From Paenibacillus chitinolyticus NBRC 15660 (GTDB lineage Bacteria; Bacillota; Bacilli; Paenibacillales; NBRC-103111), in contig NZ_BBJT01000003.1 in the NCBI RefSeq assembly GCF_000739915.1, positions 558,001 to 622,000 on the forward strand: a stretch of 64,000 nucleotides of DNA, in the 5' to 3' direction. This document shows positions 1-7,833 of this stretch, one piece after another (positions within the stretch are counted from its first letter, which is position 1; every line of letters begins with the position of its first letter). The notes beneath the pieces were generated by a model. That model searched no databases. It was not told the origin of the DNA and saw nothing but the letters and a program-made list of their open reading frames with translations. The position numbers and the translations under genes were made by a program.

Positions 1-320
1 TCCGATTTTCCGAGCTGGATGAACGCTTCATCGAAACAAACCGGAGTCTTGTGGATGAGGTGAATCCCGATCCCAAACGGCTCATTCCTTTTGCGTGGAG
101 CGTAAGCAGCGGCAACAACTACTTGTTCGATTACCGCACGAACCTCTCCTGCCCTGCCGTTGTTCTCATGGATCACGAGGAAGCGATGGTGCGGGAGGAC
201 GCGGAAAGCGAGTCTGAAACGCTCGAAGAAGCGCAGGAGCTGATGGAGCAGAACGTCAGGAAGGCAGCCGACAATTTTGCCGAATTTGCCGCCCGCCTGC
301 AACCTTATACAGCCGAGTAA
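1..320 (+). CDS. SMI1/KNR4 (SUKH) family protein, C-terminal part
   Basis: The reading frame is open from the window edge (codons in frame from base 3), so only the last ~105 residues are seen and the start lies outside. The block IPFAWSVSSGNNYLFDYR followed by CPAVVLMDHEEA is the typical end of SUKH-1 proteins of the YobK type, where a hydrophobic strand, a FDYR turn and an acidic DHEE motif close the fold. A charged helix rich in Glu then ends the protein. Members act as immunity proteins to polymorphic toxins or as general adaptor domains. No toxin gene is visible because the upstream side is cut. The family call is fairly secure; an immunity role is inference. Confidence 0.7.
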   Translation, partial: RFSELDERFIETNRSLVDEVNPDPKRLIPFAWSVSSGNNYLFDYRTNLSCPAVVLMDHEEAMVREDAESESETLEEAQELMEQNVRKAADNFAEFAARLQPYTAE

Positions 321-397
321 CTCTATTCCCGGGATAGCCCGCTGCATTTCTGTCGCAAAACTTGGCACATTCATTATTACGATCGAGTAATGCCGCG

Positions 398-428
398 AAG
401 GGCCGTGGAATTCTTCCCGGCCTTTATT
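398..428 (+). terminator. Probable rho-independent terminator of the SUKH gene
   Basis: An AAGG-G-CCG arm at 398-405 pairs with CGGCCTT at 418-424 with one bulged G, followed by a weak T-rich tract (TTTATTGGTTT). It lies 78 bases after the stop of the SUKH gene and before the endonuclease IV gene. Confidence 0.45.
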
Positions 429-588
429 GGTTTCCCTGCATCTCCCTCTCAACACAAGAAGCAGCAACTGTTAAACTAGGATTAAGCGGTTAATGGACGC
501 CACCGAGAAATGATTCCAAGCATAAATGATACCTCCCCCGACGTTCTTCCATCACCAAGACATCCTACAAATGACAGGGGGCGAGAAC

Positions 589-1464
589 ATGTCGCTGCTT
601 ATCGGTTCGCACGTATCCATGAGCGGGAAAACGATGCTGCTTCGGGCAAGCGAAGAAGCGGCCTCTTACGGCGCAACGACTTTTCTGATTTACACGGGTG
701 CCCCGCAAAATACACGGCGCAAACCTATCGAAGCGTTCAACCTTGATGCGGGGAAAGCGCATATGAAAGCCCATGGCATTTCGAATATCGTGGTTCACGC
801 CCCTTTTCTCATTAATTTGGGGAATACCGTGAATCCGCGGACTTTCGAGTACAGCATTGAGTTTCTGCGTTCTGAAATTCAGCGGACGGAAGTGTTGGGA
901 TCGAATCAGATCGTCCTTCACCCCGGCGCACATATGGGAGCGGGAGCCGAGGCCGGGATTCGGAAAATTATCGAGGGATTGAACGAGGTTCTGACGGAGA
1001 AAAGGGACGTCCAAGTCTCGCTCGAAACGATGGCGGGCAAAGGAACGGAATGCGGCCGGACGTTCGATGAACTTGCCCGGATCATCGACGGGGTCACCCA
1101 TAATGAGCGGCTATCCGTCTGCCTCGATACGTGTCATATCCACGATGCCGGTTACAACATCGCCGAGAATTTCGACGGAGTTTTGCATGAATTCGATCAA
1201 ATCGTCGGGCTGGACCGCATTCGGGTCATTCATGTCAATGATTCCAAAAACGAACGAGGCTCCCGCAAAGACCGGCATGAAAACATCGGACACGGTTTCA
1301 TCGGGCTTAAAGCCCTTGATTATATCGTCCATCACCCCCGGTTTGATAGAGTGCCTAAACTGTTGGAGACCCCCTCTATCGGTCCGGTTAAATATAAAAA
1401 CGCTCCGTATAAACATGAGATCGCTCTGCTGCGCAGAGAGGTCGCGGAGCCGATCGACAAGTAA
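589..1464 (+). CDS. nfo: Endonuclease IV (AP endonuclease, base-excision repair)
   Basis: A 291-residue TIM-barrel AP endonuclease that cleaves 5' to abasic sites and acts on oxidised 3' ends, using three Zn ions. Family blocks appear in order: GSHVSMSGK at the N terminus, [68 protein letters not shown] and LLETPS. They carry the expected His, Glu and Asp Zn ligands. The ATG at 589 was chosen because AGGGGGCGAGAAC precedes it and the conserved sequence begins there; an upstream in-frame ATG at 526 would add 21 unrelated residues. It is monocistronic and ends at a shared terminator. Length is usual for the family. Confidence 0.95.
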   Translation: MSLLIGSHVSMSGKTMLLRASEEAASYGATTFLIYTGAPQNTRRKPIEAFNLDAGKAHMKAHGISNIVVHAPFLINLGNTVNPRTFEYSIEFLRSEIQRTEVLGSNQIVLHPGAHMGAGAEAGIRKIIEGLNEVLTEKRDVQVSLETMAGKGTECGRTFDELARIIDGVTHNERLSVCLDTCHIHDAGYNIAENFDGVLHEFDQIVGLDRIRVIHVNDSKNERGSRKDRHENIGHGFIGLKALDYIVHHPRFDRVPKLLETPSIGPVKYKNAPYKHEIALLRREVAEPIDK

Positions 1465-1601
1465 TCAAGACATGCGGAATCTTAGCCTGTTCATGGGAAA
1501 TTCAGCTGTAGCTGCGCACATCCGCGAGCCGTGAACAGAAAAATAGGGCACGGAGGGGAGTTCAAACAGATCCGCTCCCCCGCGCTTTGTTTCCCTATAA
1601 C

Positions 1602-1632
1602 AAAACCACAGCCGCACGGGCTGTGGTTTTTT
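1602..1632. terminator. Bidirectional rho-independent terminator
   Basis: A 12-bp perfect stem, AAAACCACAGCC (1602-1613) with GGCTGTGGTTTT (1619-1630), has a 5-base loop and T-run. It lies between the convergent nfo gene and the AraC/binding-protein gene and can serve both. Confidence 0.9.
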
Positions 1633-1678
1633 GTCTGCAAGCAAGAACGGTGACACTGATCGCGGACCGTTTGCGTAT

Positions 1679-2701
1679 TTAGTTTATCCGCTTTTCCGCC
1701 TTCGCCAGCAGGTTGTCCATAACAAAATCCAACTGCTTGTCCAGCGAATAGATGTCGTTGTAGTACGACAAACCGAAACTGATCTCGATTAGCCGTCCTT
1801 CCTTCACCGCGGGAATTTGTTTCCAGGCAGGATTTTGGGACAAATCCTCCATCCCTTCGTACGCCGAACGGAACACATAATCGCCCGAGTATTGATTGAG
1901 CGCTTCCAACGAGACGTTCTTCGAGCTCGCCGCTTTGCTCCCCGCATCGATATCTCTTTGAAGGACAGCAGGTGCTTTCATGCCTAAATATTCATAGATA
2001 ACCTGGGAACCGCGGCCGTAGTTTCGGGATGAAATGACAGCCATGCTGCCTTTCCCGCCTTCCATTATGGTAACGGTTTTATCATAAATCCCCGCCTGCT
2101 TCAGCTTTTCCTTGCTTTGTTCCACCTTCTTATGGAAGTTGTCCAGCAGTTTGGCGGATTCCTTCTCCTTACCGAGCGCTTCCGCAAGCTTATTCAACCG
2201 TTCCTCCATCGTCATCTGTTCATAAGGGATGTAGACGGTAGGTGCGATTTTGTTCAGCATTCCGTAGGTCTCTTCCGAAGGGACGATAATCAGATCGGGC
2301 TCCAGAGCAAGCACGGCTTCCGGACTTGGTTTGAACCATTCGCCGAGCGACCGGACTCCCGACAGTTCCTTTTCAAACGCCGCTCCTTTGTAAACGTCCG
2401 ATATCCCCACGGGCATCACATCGAAAGCCAGCACATCGCCCAGTAAATACAAAACGACGACCCGTTTGGGATTCACGGGAATTTCGACGTCGCCTTTGGC
2501 GGTGGAAATCATCTTAGTCGAAGGCTTGCTTGGCGCAGTCTGACTGCTGTCGGTGTTGGCGGCAACAGAAGCCGGACTGGACGAAGGAAGCGAATTGCCG
2601 TTTGCGGAACCGCCCGTCTTGCCCGTCGAACATGCGCTGAGCAGGATCATCAAGCAAAGCAGCAAAGTGATTGCTGCGGAAGGTCTTCTGCTGTATAACA
2701 T
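1679..2701 (-). CDS. Ferric-siderophore-binding lipoprotein, internal start within the AraC frame
   Basis: The ATG at 2701 is preceded by AAAGGAGCT about nine bases upstream, a good ribosome site. It opens a 340-residue product with its own signal peptide and LSAC lipobox (Cys becoming lipidated residue 1). A Ser/Pro-rich tether and a Peripla_BP_2 domain with VNPKRVVVL, a PSPEAVLALEPDLIIV block and conserved Asp/Glu follow. Its role would be capture of ferric siderophore at the outer face of the membrane for an ABC importer, whose permease and ATPase genes are not in the window. A Fur box lies 27 bases upstream of the start, inside the AraC frame. This independent start is the most economical reading of the locus. 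Confidence 0.7.
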   Translation of the reverse strand: MLYSRRPSAAITLLLCLMILLSACSTGKTGGSANGNSLPSSSPASVAANTDSSQTAPSKPSTKMISTAKGDVEIPVNPKRVVVLYLLGDVLAFDVMPVGISDVYKGAAFEKELSGVRSLGEWFKPSPEAVLALEPDLIIVPSEETYGMLNKIAPTVYIPYEQMTMEERLNKLAEALGKEKESAKLLDNFHKKVEQSKEKLKQAGIYDKTVTIMEGGKGSMAVISSRNYGRGSQVIYEYLGMKAPAVLQRDIDAGSKAASSKNVSLEALNQYSGDYVFRSAYEGMEDLSQNPAWKQIPAVKEGRLIEISFGLSYYNDIYSLDKQLDFVMDNLLAKAEKRIN

Positions 2702-3655
2702 GGGGAAGTTTAGCTCCTTTTTATATTGAGAATGATTATCATATTCAATATAATTCAGCCTATCTCTTCCCGCAATGTCAAATACGGCCGTATCCGATGG
2801 CAAATCAGGACAGCTTCTCCTGTTTCTTTGTTCCGTCCGGTAGCGGACCGGCGCGATTCCAACCTGTTTTTTGAACATTTTAGCCAATGAATAACTGTCG
2901 GGATACCCGATGCTTTCGGCAATCTCCTGCAAGGTCAAATCCGTCGACAGCAGCATTTCCTTCGCTTTGTTCAGGCGGAGCCGGATTATATAATCAATCG
3001 GGCTTGTGCCGGTTTTGCGTTTGAACAATCTGGTTAAATGCCGGGGGCTGCTGCCGAGCAGTTCCGCTAATTTCTCCAGGGTAACAGGCTCTGTGTAATT
3101 CTCCTGCATATAGCGGCGGGCTTGGTCTACGACATCCGCTTTTGCAGCCGGAATGTTGCGGGCGTGCACCTGGGCCAGTACTTCATACACGAACTGATAA
3201 AACAGCGCTTTTACATGAAGCCGCTCCAGATTCCCCTGCGTCACCCATTCCTGATGCATAAGCCGGATTTTGCTCATCAGAGAAAGAGGGTGATGCGGCG
3301 TAAGGCCATACTGCAGCTGAAACGGATTGCAGTTGTTCGCCAACTGAGCCGCTTCTTTTCGTAAAGGGACGGGAAAATACGCTTTGTAATAGAGCAGATA
3401 ATAGCTGAACGGTTCTTCAACCGCATAAATATCTAAACGGCTGCCTTTGCCCCCATGCAGAACATGAAAACCGCTTATCTCAAAAAGCTCGCCGTCCATT
3501 CGAACACACGCTCTCCCGCTCACCGTGTACATAAAACAGCAGGCCGGCACATTCCATGACCGAATTTCCCCGTCCGAAATCGGCGCTATGCGGCGGACGT
3601 CCAAGATTTTAACGGACGCCTCATTCCAAAGGAATAAAGGGTCGTCTATCCGCAT
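1679..3655 (-). CDS. AraC-family regulator in frame with siderophore-binding lipoprotein
   Basis: One uninterrupted frame of 658 residues. Residues ~1-165 form a cupin-like sensor part; ~180-275 are two AraC helix-turn-helix motifs ending in the YPDSYSLAKMFKKQVGIAP block. Residues 276-318 are a linker encoded by what looks like an intergenic region. At 319 a complete lipoprotein signal begins (RR, then a hydrophobic stretch, lipobox LSAC), followed by a FecB/FhuD-type periplasmic-binding domain. The start at 3655 is an ATG preceded by GAGGAG; the in-frame ATGs at 3691 and 3730 lack a ribosome site and overlap a Fur box. AraC regulators fused to siderophore-binding domains are known (Btr of Bacillus subtilis), but I know of none with an internal lipobox. 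A cytoplasmic regulator and an exported lipoprotein cannot easily be one mature chain, so two products are likely (see next entry). A lost stop codon or a sequence error are alternatives. Confidence 0.75.
   Translation of the reverse strand: MRIDDPLFLWNEASVKILDVRRIAPISDGEIRSWNVPACCFMYTVSGRACVRMDGELFEISGFHVLHGGKGSRLDIYAVEEPFSYYLLYYKAYFPVPLRKEAAQLANNCNPFQLQYGLTPHHPLSLMSKIRLMHQEWVTQGNLERLHVKALFYQFVYEVLAQVHARNIPAAKADVVDQARRYMQENYTEPVTLEKLAELLGSSPRHLTRLFKRKTGTSPIDYIIRLRLNKAKEMLLSTDLTLQEIAESIGYPDSYSLAKMFKKQVGIAPVRYRTEQRNRRSCPDLPSDTAVFDIAGRDRLNYIEYDNHSQYKKELNFPMLYSRRPSAAITLLLCLMILLSACSTGKTGGSANGNSLPSSSPASVAANTDSSQTAPSKPSTKMISTAKGDVEIPVNPKRVVVLYLLGDVLAFDVMPVGISDVYKGAAFEKELSGVRSLGEWFKPSPEAVLALEPDLIIVPSEETYGMLNKIAPTVYIPYEQMTMEERLNKLAEALGKEKESAKLLDNFHKKVEQSKEKLKQAGIYDKTVTIMEGGKGSMAVISSRNYGRGSQVIYEYLGMKAPAVLQRDIDAGSKAASSKNVSLEALNQYSGDYVFRSAYEGMEDLSQNPAWKQIPAVKEGRLIEISFGLSYYNDIYSLDKQLDFVMDNLLAKAEKRIN
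2728..2746 (-). promoter_or_regulatory. Fur box inside the AraC/lipoprotein frame
   Basis: The 19-mer GAGAATGATTATCATATTC matches the classical GATAATGATTATCATTATC Fur box at 16 of 19 positions. It lies just upstream of the ribosome site and ATG of the lipoprotein part, where an operator of that gene would be expected, yet it is also translated as part of the long frame. Confidence 0.75.
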
Positions 3656-3709
3656 CAATTTCACCAACTCCTCGGAACCATGCGGGTTCATTATCCGTTT
3701 ATTATAATT

Positions 3710-3728
3710 GATAATGGTTCTCATTATC
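3710..3728 (-). promoter_or_regulatory. Fur box upstream of the AraC part
   Basis: GATAATGGTTCTCATTATC matches the 19-bp Fur consensus at 17 positions and is flanked by a wider palindrome (ATTGATAA and TTATCAAT). It lies 55 bases upstream of the AraC ATG at 3655, so the regulator is probably iron-repressed. Confidence 0.8.
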
Positions 3729-3832
3729 AATTATAAATTTTCAATAGGCCTCGGCCTTCCGGAAGCTTTTGCTGGGGATTTCAGCAAATTAGGAGCCTTT
3801 TTGCCCGGATTGGTTTTCCATCGGACAAATGT

Positions 3833-3873
3833 AAAGCACGCTCATTCCTTTATGGGAATTTGCGTGCTTTTTT
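3833..3873 (+). terminator. Hairpin with T-run downstream of the bacteriocin-like cluster
   Basis: AAAGCACGC (3833-3841) pairs with GCGTGCTTT (3862-3870), with an inner ATTCC/GGAAT stem and a T-run on the plus side. No plus-strand gene is convincing here, so its use is probably in the minus direction, ending the cluster that stops at 3918, with only three A bases to act as U-run there. Confidence 0.5.
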
Positions 3874-3917
3874 GTTTGCTCGCCATGAAGGGTGCCTTCG
3901 GCAGCCGCGAATGAGAC

Positions 3918-4331
3918 TTACGATGACGTATACGCCAGATACGCTGCCGCTTCATCGTAAATGTCGTACTTTCCGCCGCGAATCACAATAATTCCGCTTT
4001 TGCTCGCGGAAGATATCCTTTTGGCATCAATCACCTCATGCTTTGTCCACTTCTTTTCCCTGGCCGCGATCAACCAGGAAGGAGCATTGATCACCACGAT
4101 AGTTTCGGGACCGTCAGCACTCGTCGAGAGCAGGGAGTCGATTTTTTGAAATGCAGGGTCCTTATGATCCGCGAATATTATCCTCGTCACGCTTTGCTGC
4201 CTGCTCGAAAGTCGTTTGATTTCTCCGATCAATGCGGTTACTTCGTCACGCTCTTTTCGCTTTTGAATGAACAAGAGCAGCACACAAGCAAGAAACCAGA
4301 CCAGATTACATAGGAACAGCAGGGTGCTCAT
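3918..4331 (-). CDS. Unknown membrane-anchored protein, last gene of the bacteriocin-like cluster
   Basis: 137 residues. Residues 4-22 form one membrane segment followed by a KRKER positive patch. The rest is soluble, with alternating hydrophobic strands (RIIFA, TIVVINA, GIIVIRGG) that suggest an alpha/beta fold and contains no CxxC motif. The start at 4331 follows GAGGAGGAGG. The gene overlaps the MauE-like gene by 26 bases, so the two are co-transcribed and probably co-translated. It may be a Cys-less thioredoxin-fold accessory or an immunity protein, but I do not recognise the family. Confidence 0.7.
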   Translation of the reverse strand: MSTLLFLCNLVWFLACVLLLFIQKRKERDEVTALIGEIKRLSSRQQSVTRIIFADHKDPAFQKIDSLLSTSADGPETIVVINAPSWLIAAREKKWTKHEVIDAKRISSASKSGIIVIRGGKYDIYDEAAAYLAYTSS

Positions 4332-4839
4332 GGTGCCTCCTCCTCTTCCTCTTGGTCCATGCGGATTGAAGCAGCCCGATTGAAATCGACAGAGCCATTA
4401 CAAAAAGGAGCGAATTGATTTGGCCGTATCCGTCTTGTTCGGGAGTAGGCAGCAGCAAATCAACCACCAGCAATCCGATTAGAATGATATTGCGGTAAAC
4501 CGGAGACCGGTTCAGAAATGCGATTTCTCCGTAACAGGCACACGCATCGACACCCGTCAGTTTTGTTTTCCGCCATGAAAAGAAGGCAAACGCGGCAAGC
4601 AGAACGATTGCGGCAAGCTCCCTCCACCCTCCGAACAATCCTATGGCAAACGAAAGAAACAGGAGAAACTCCACTGACAGGACGACCAAAGCCGCTATCG
4701 AAACGAGAGAACGGGGAAGGATGCCGTAAGAGTACAACTCGATGCGGAAATTGCGGAACCGGATGGCTTTTATGTAAAACGGCATGAAAAACAGAACCGA
4801 CATAGTCATATCCAGAACATAGCCTGACCACTGGATCAT
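4306..4839 (-). CDS. MauE/DoxX-like redox-associated membrane protein
   Basis: 177 residues with four or five membrane helices. A loop holds a cysteine pair, ACACYGEI (C100, C102), the position and shape of the CxC(F/Y)G motif of MauE-type proteins, which move electrons or disulfide equivalents across the membrane. The start at 4839 was chosen for the GGGTGA seven bases before it; TTG at 4872 has no ribosome site. The C terminus is very basic (KRKRRRHHEH). With two thioredoxin-like neighbours it probably supplies oxidising or reducing power for disulfides of the cysteine-rich peptide encoded upstream. Family resemblance is seen; the substrate is inferred. Confidence 0.75.
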   Translation of the reverse strand: MIQWSGYVLDMTMSVLFFMPFYIKAIRFRNFRIELYSYGILPRSLVSIAALVVLSVEFLLFLSFAIGLFGGWRELAAIVLLAAFAFFSWRKTKLTGVDACACYGEIAFLNRSPVYRNIILIGLLVVDLLLPTPEQDGYGQINSLLFVMALSISIGLLQSAWTKRKRRRHHEHPAVPM

Positions 4840-4885
4840 TTTGTAATCACCCATTTCTTTATAGCGCGGCAAGTGTAACCAGCAT

Positions 4886-5281
4886 TTAAGAGACTTTTTG
4901 TTCTTGCAGACGAATCGTTAACGGGTACCAGGCCGCTTCTTCTCCGTTTACCATACACCGGATGTAAATAATCCCCGGTTCCGTCACGATCAGGTGGATG
5001 GATACATCCTGATCCACTCCCGGAACCTGATCTTCCGCTCTGTAATTACGCAGAACCGAAGCCGGAGTACGATCAATGATTTCTCCCGACGAGTTTGTAA
5101 TGATCAAAGCGGTATCGACAAATTCATCACGCGGCAAATCAAACAGTTTGATCAGGACATGCATTTCTATCACAAAGGGCAGCGCCGGAATAGACACTTG
5201 ATTCAATACAGTGCCTAAGGCATGGCCTCCCAGTAAAGTATTGTTCGTAATCTGATCGCAGACGAGTAATTGAGCGTTCAA
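4886..5281 (-). CDS. Beta-sandwich protein resembling DUF6941
   Basis: About 131 residues starting at TTG 5281, nine bases after AAAGGGG; a TTG at 5290 abuts the ribosome site and is less likely. The pattern LNAQLLVCDQ, GG(H)ALGTVLNQV, PALPFVIEMHVLIKL, then ITNSSGEII and PGIIYIRCMVNG is that of small beta-sandwich DUF6941 proteins, as far as I can recall. It has no signal peptide or membrane segment. It is the first gene after the peptide gene, beyond an internal terminator, a place often held by immunity or maturation genes. Function unknown. Confidence 0.6.
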   Translation of the reverse strand: MNAQLLVCDQITNNTLLGGHALGTVLNQVSIPALPFVIEMHVLIKLFDLPRDEFVDTALIITNSSGEIIDRTPASVLRNYRAEDQVPGVDQDVSIHLIVTEPGIIYIRCMVNGEEAAWYPLTIRLQEQKVS

Positions 5282-5304
5282 TGCACGCAACCCCTTTGAA
5301 ATGG

Positions 5305-5333
5305 AATAAAAGAGAAGGGACAGCGCCCTTCTC
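5305..5333 (-). terminator. Attenuating terminator right after the cysteine-rich peptide gene
   Basis: An 8-bp perfect stem, GAGAAGGG (5312-5319) with CCCTTCTC (5326-5333), and a TTTTATT run on the minus strand. It sits 12 bases beyond the peptide stop codon and before the next co-oriented gene. Such partial terminators let a bacteriocin structural gene be transcribed more than its accessory genes. Confidence 0.75.
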
Positions 5334-5344
5334 CTTTGTAGTGC

Positions 5345-5518
5345 TTAGTAGCAGCAGCCAGCGTTGAAAGTGCAAACTACTGTTCTACCGTCCTTGCAGC
5401 CCACACTTTTAGTGGAAGTCAAAATTTTAGGATATTGAGTTCCGTTAGCCGTGCAGTAACCAGTCAGGCAAGCTCTGGACTCACTCAAAACTGCTCCATC
5501 CGGACATTCACAAGCCAT
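5345..5518 (-). CDS. Leaderless 8-cysteine peptide, laterosporulin-like candidate bacteriocin
   Basis: A 57-residue peptide starting MACECPDGAV and ending FNAGCCY, with cysteines at 3, 5, 17, 22, 41, 49, 55 and 56. The ATG at 5518 is eight bases after AAAGGAGG; a GTG at 5527 overlaps that site. There is no leader, double-Gly site or signal peptide. As I remember it, laterosporulin of Brevibacillus begins ACQCPDA and has C-x7-C near its end; here the peptide begins ACECPDG after Met and has CKDGRTVVC. So it looks like a class IId, defensin-like, disulfide-bonded bacteriocin with four possible bonds instead of three. It is followed by an attenuator and preceded by an ABC exporter and thioredoxin-like genes. 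Antimicrobial activity is inferred. Confidence 0.75.
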   Translation of the reverse strand: MACECPDGAVLSESRACLTGYCTANGTQYPKILTSTKSVGCKDGRTVVCTFNAGCCY

Positions 5519-5582
5519 CTTTTTCACCTCCTTTCATAGGTGGAGTTGTATCGTAAAGGTGACAAGCACCGTGATACCGCGT

Positions 5583-6038
5583 TTAAGTCAAATGAATTCC
5601 GCTGATTCGTAGGATCTGTTCAAAATCATCGGCATTGTAGATGACACCTTTGGCCGCTATAATGCCCGACTTGTCTGTGAGCATCATAAAGGGCAGCGCG
5701 GTAACTTCGAAATAAGCTTCCATATCGCTTTGATCCATCGTGTTTACGGGGAAATCCCAGCCGAAATACTCTTTCATGCTGCGATGGTCCTCTTCGTCTC
5801 CGGTAGTGAAGAGACCGAAAGAAAAAGTCGGATGATTCTCCGCGATCGTCTGAAGATGAGGCAGCAGATCTATGCAATGCGTGCAATAAACGGAGGCGAA
5901 CAGCAGGACTCGAATAGTGTTCGACTGGTTCCAGGCGGCCCCCATGCCTTCCTTCAAGTTGTCCGGAAGTTCGGGCAGCGAGGCGCCTAAAGGCAGACCG
6001 GTATCCGACAAGCGGGACGGGTTGGCAGATGACGTCAT
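5583..6038 (-). CDS. Thioredoxin-like protein with CTHC motif
   Basis: 151 residues. After a ~35-residue leader comes a thioredoxin fold: RVLLFASVYCTHC (C52, C55), the helix IDLLPHLQ, and a cis-Pro region ALPFMMLTD before the last strands. The ATG at 6038 has AAGGAGG eight bases upstream; the ATG at 6044 is too close to it. No membrane segment is obvious, so it may be cytoplasmic or tethered to the exporter. It lies 25 bases after the ABC exporter gene and 64 before the peptide gene. Probable role: forming, reshuffling or protecting disulfides of the peptide. Confidence 0.75.
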   Translation of the reverse strand: MTSSANPSRLSDTGLPLGASLPELPDNLKEGMGAAWNQSNTIRVLLFASVYCTHCIDLLPHLQTIAENHPTFSFGLFTTGDEEDHRSMKEYFGWDFPVNTMDQSDMEAYFEVTALPFMMLTDKSGIIAAKGVIYNADDFEQILRISGIHLT

Positions 6039-6063
6039 GGACATTTCCCTCCTTGTGATTTCG

Positions 6064-7833
6064 TTACACATACCACTGCTTCTGCTGGTTCCATATCTCG
6101 TTGTATAGACCTTGGCGTTCCAACAGTTCATTGTGAGTCCCGGTCTCGGCAATTCGTCCGCGCTCCATCACGATAATGCGGTCGGCATTTCGTGCGACTC
6201 CGACCCGATGGGAAATGAGCAGGACGGTTTTGCCTTTAAAGTGTCCCAGAAGGTCATTCATCAAACGAACCTCGCTGAGCGGGTCCAAGGCGGCGGTCGG
6301 TTCATCGAACACGACAAGGTCATCGTCGTCCCGAACGAAAACGCGGGATAAAGCGAGTCTTTGCCATTGTCCTCCCGACAGATTGACGGCACCGTCATCC
6401 AGAAACCCCAACCGGCTATTCAGACCGTGTTTGAAGGTGTCGGCCAAACCGACTCTGGCAATCATCTGTTCGAGTTTCTCCGAATCTTCGATTTCACCTA
6501 TTTTGCCGGCAGCCACATTTTCTCTTACGTCCGTCATGTACCGGATAAAGTCCTGGAATACGGCACTGCTTTTTTGCCACATTTGAAATCGGTCCATATT
6601 CTTCAAACTGACATCGTCGTAAAAGATCGAGTCCTCTTCCGTCTGATACAGCCCGAGGAGCAGCTTAATGAGCGTCGATTTGCCGGAGCCGTTCTCGCCC
6701 AGAATGGCGACAACCTCTCCTTTCTTGATTTCAGCGCTGATCCCGTTTAGAGCAGGCTGATCCTGATTCGGATACCGGAAAGATAAGTCTTGAATCCGGA
6801 TGTCCTTTTCGAAAACAAACGGTTTGCTGCGGACGTTTTTCTCGGCACTGACGGCCACCTCGTTTTTCTCTTCAATCAGCTTCAGCTTCGCGATGTGCGT
6901 GCAGTATTCTTTTAATCGCGAGTAAGAAGTGAACATAGAGCTGATATTGTTTTCCGTCATGCTGAGCGCCATCGTTATCGCCACATAATCACCGATGCTC
7001 AAAGAACCTTTATAAATCAAGTAAGCGGTTATGACCGTAACGGCCGCAGTGTTTAAGATCGAGAGAAGTTCGCCGCGAAAAGTCCGTTGGTGATTCAGTT
7101 TATCGAGCTTGATTTGCAGCTCCGCGTATTCCGTTTTCTTTTCCAGCCAGCGCTTTCTAAAGTAAGGGAACAACCGGAACAGCATCATTTCTTTCTGGGT
7201 CTCGGAATTTGTAAGGAGATCGTAATAATAATGATGGCTCCGCGTGTTCCTCATTAGCTGCTCATCGATTTCAACCCGCCGGCGTACGGCCAGCAGATCG
7301 TAAACACCTCTCCACATACCGACCAGTAGAGCGAGTATTCCCGTAAGCCAATAAGAGTGAAGAAGAAAGAACAAGCTCAATGACGCGAGTATGATTTGTT
7401 TGATCAGGCCAATAGCGATTAAGTAGGTATCGTAATATTTATTGTTGCTGTAAGACCAGTAAGAAAAATCGCCTTTGAAACGCGGGTGTTCTTTCTCGAT
7501 CAAGTCCGTTTTCTCTACAAGATCGATGAGCTTGCCCTCGCACTGGATGGCAAACATCAGGCTCATCTTACGACTCTTCAGCTGAGCGTACGCATCCAAA
7601 GCCGCCCGCAGCAGTTGAAACAAGATTAAGAGCACAATACCGCCCATCAGCAGATAGAAGTTTTTAATCGTCAGCTGATCTACGATTAACTTGCTGAGAT
7701 AAACGCTTACATTCGCTTGGACAGCCGAGAAGACGTATGCGAACAAGGAGAAAAGAACGATGATTTTGTTAAACGCATACACCTTGGAAAAAGCGCTCCA
7801 TGTCGTCCGAATTGTATATGCAAGCGATTTCAT
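6064..7833 (-). CDS. ABC exporter, fused permease and ATPase (peptide export)
   Basis: 589 residues: an N-terminal half with about six membrane helices (30-300) and a C-terminal nucleotide-binding domain. Walker A is GENGSGKS (379-386), the signature LSGGQ (485-489), Walker B LVVFDEPTA (506-514) and the switch His SHR (541). There is no N-terminal C39 peptidase domain, which fits a leaderless peptide that needs no leader removal. The start ATG overlaps the stop of the preceding thioredoxin-like gene as ATGA. Probable role: export of, or self-protection against, the cysteine-rich peptide. Confidence 0.85.
   Translation of the reverse strand: MKSLAYTIRTTWSAFSKVYAFNKIIVLFSLFAYVFSAVQANVSVYLSKLIVDQLTIKNFYLLMGGIVLLILFQLLRAALDAYAQLKSRKMSLMFAIQCEGKLIDLVEKTDLIEKEHPRFKGDFSYWSYSNNKYYDTYLIAIGLIKQIILASLSLFFLLHSYWLTGILALLVGMWRGVYDLLAVRRRVEIDEQLMRNTRSHHYYYDLLTNSETQKEMMLFRLFPYFRKRWLEKKTEYAELQIKLDKLNHQRTFRGELLSILNTAAVTVITAYLIYKGSLSIGDYVAITMALSMTENNISSMFTSYSRLKEYCTHIAKLKLIEEKNEVAVSAEKNVRSKPFVFEKDIRIQDLSFRYPNQDQPALNGISAEIKKGEVVAILGENGSGKSTLIKLLLGLYQTEEDSIFYDDVSLKNMDRFQMWQKSSAVFQDFIRYMTDVRENVAAGKIGEIEDSEKLEQMIARVGLADTFKHGLNSRLGFLDDGAVNLSGGQWQRLALSRVFVRDDDDLVVFDEPTAALDPLSEVRLMNDLLGHFKGKTVLLISHRVGVARNADRIIVMERGRIAETGTHNELLERQGLYNEIWNQQKQWYV

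Noticed and set aside
3708-3914. A 68-codon plus-strand frame starting in the Fur box
   Set aside because: It begins inside an operator, has no ribosome site and runs through a terminator hairpin.
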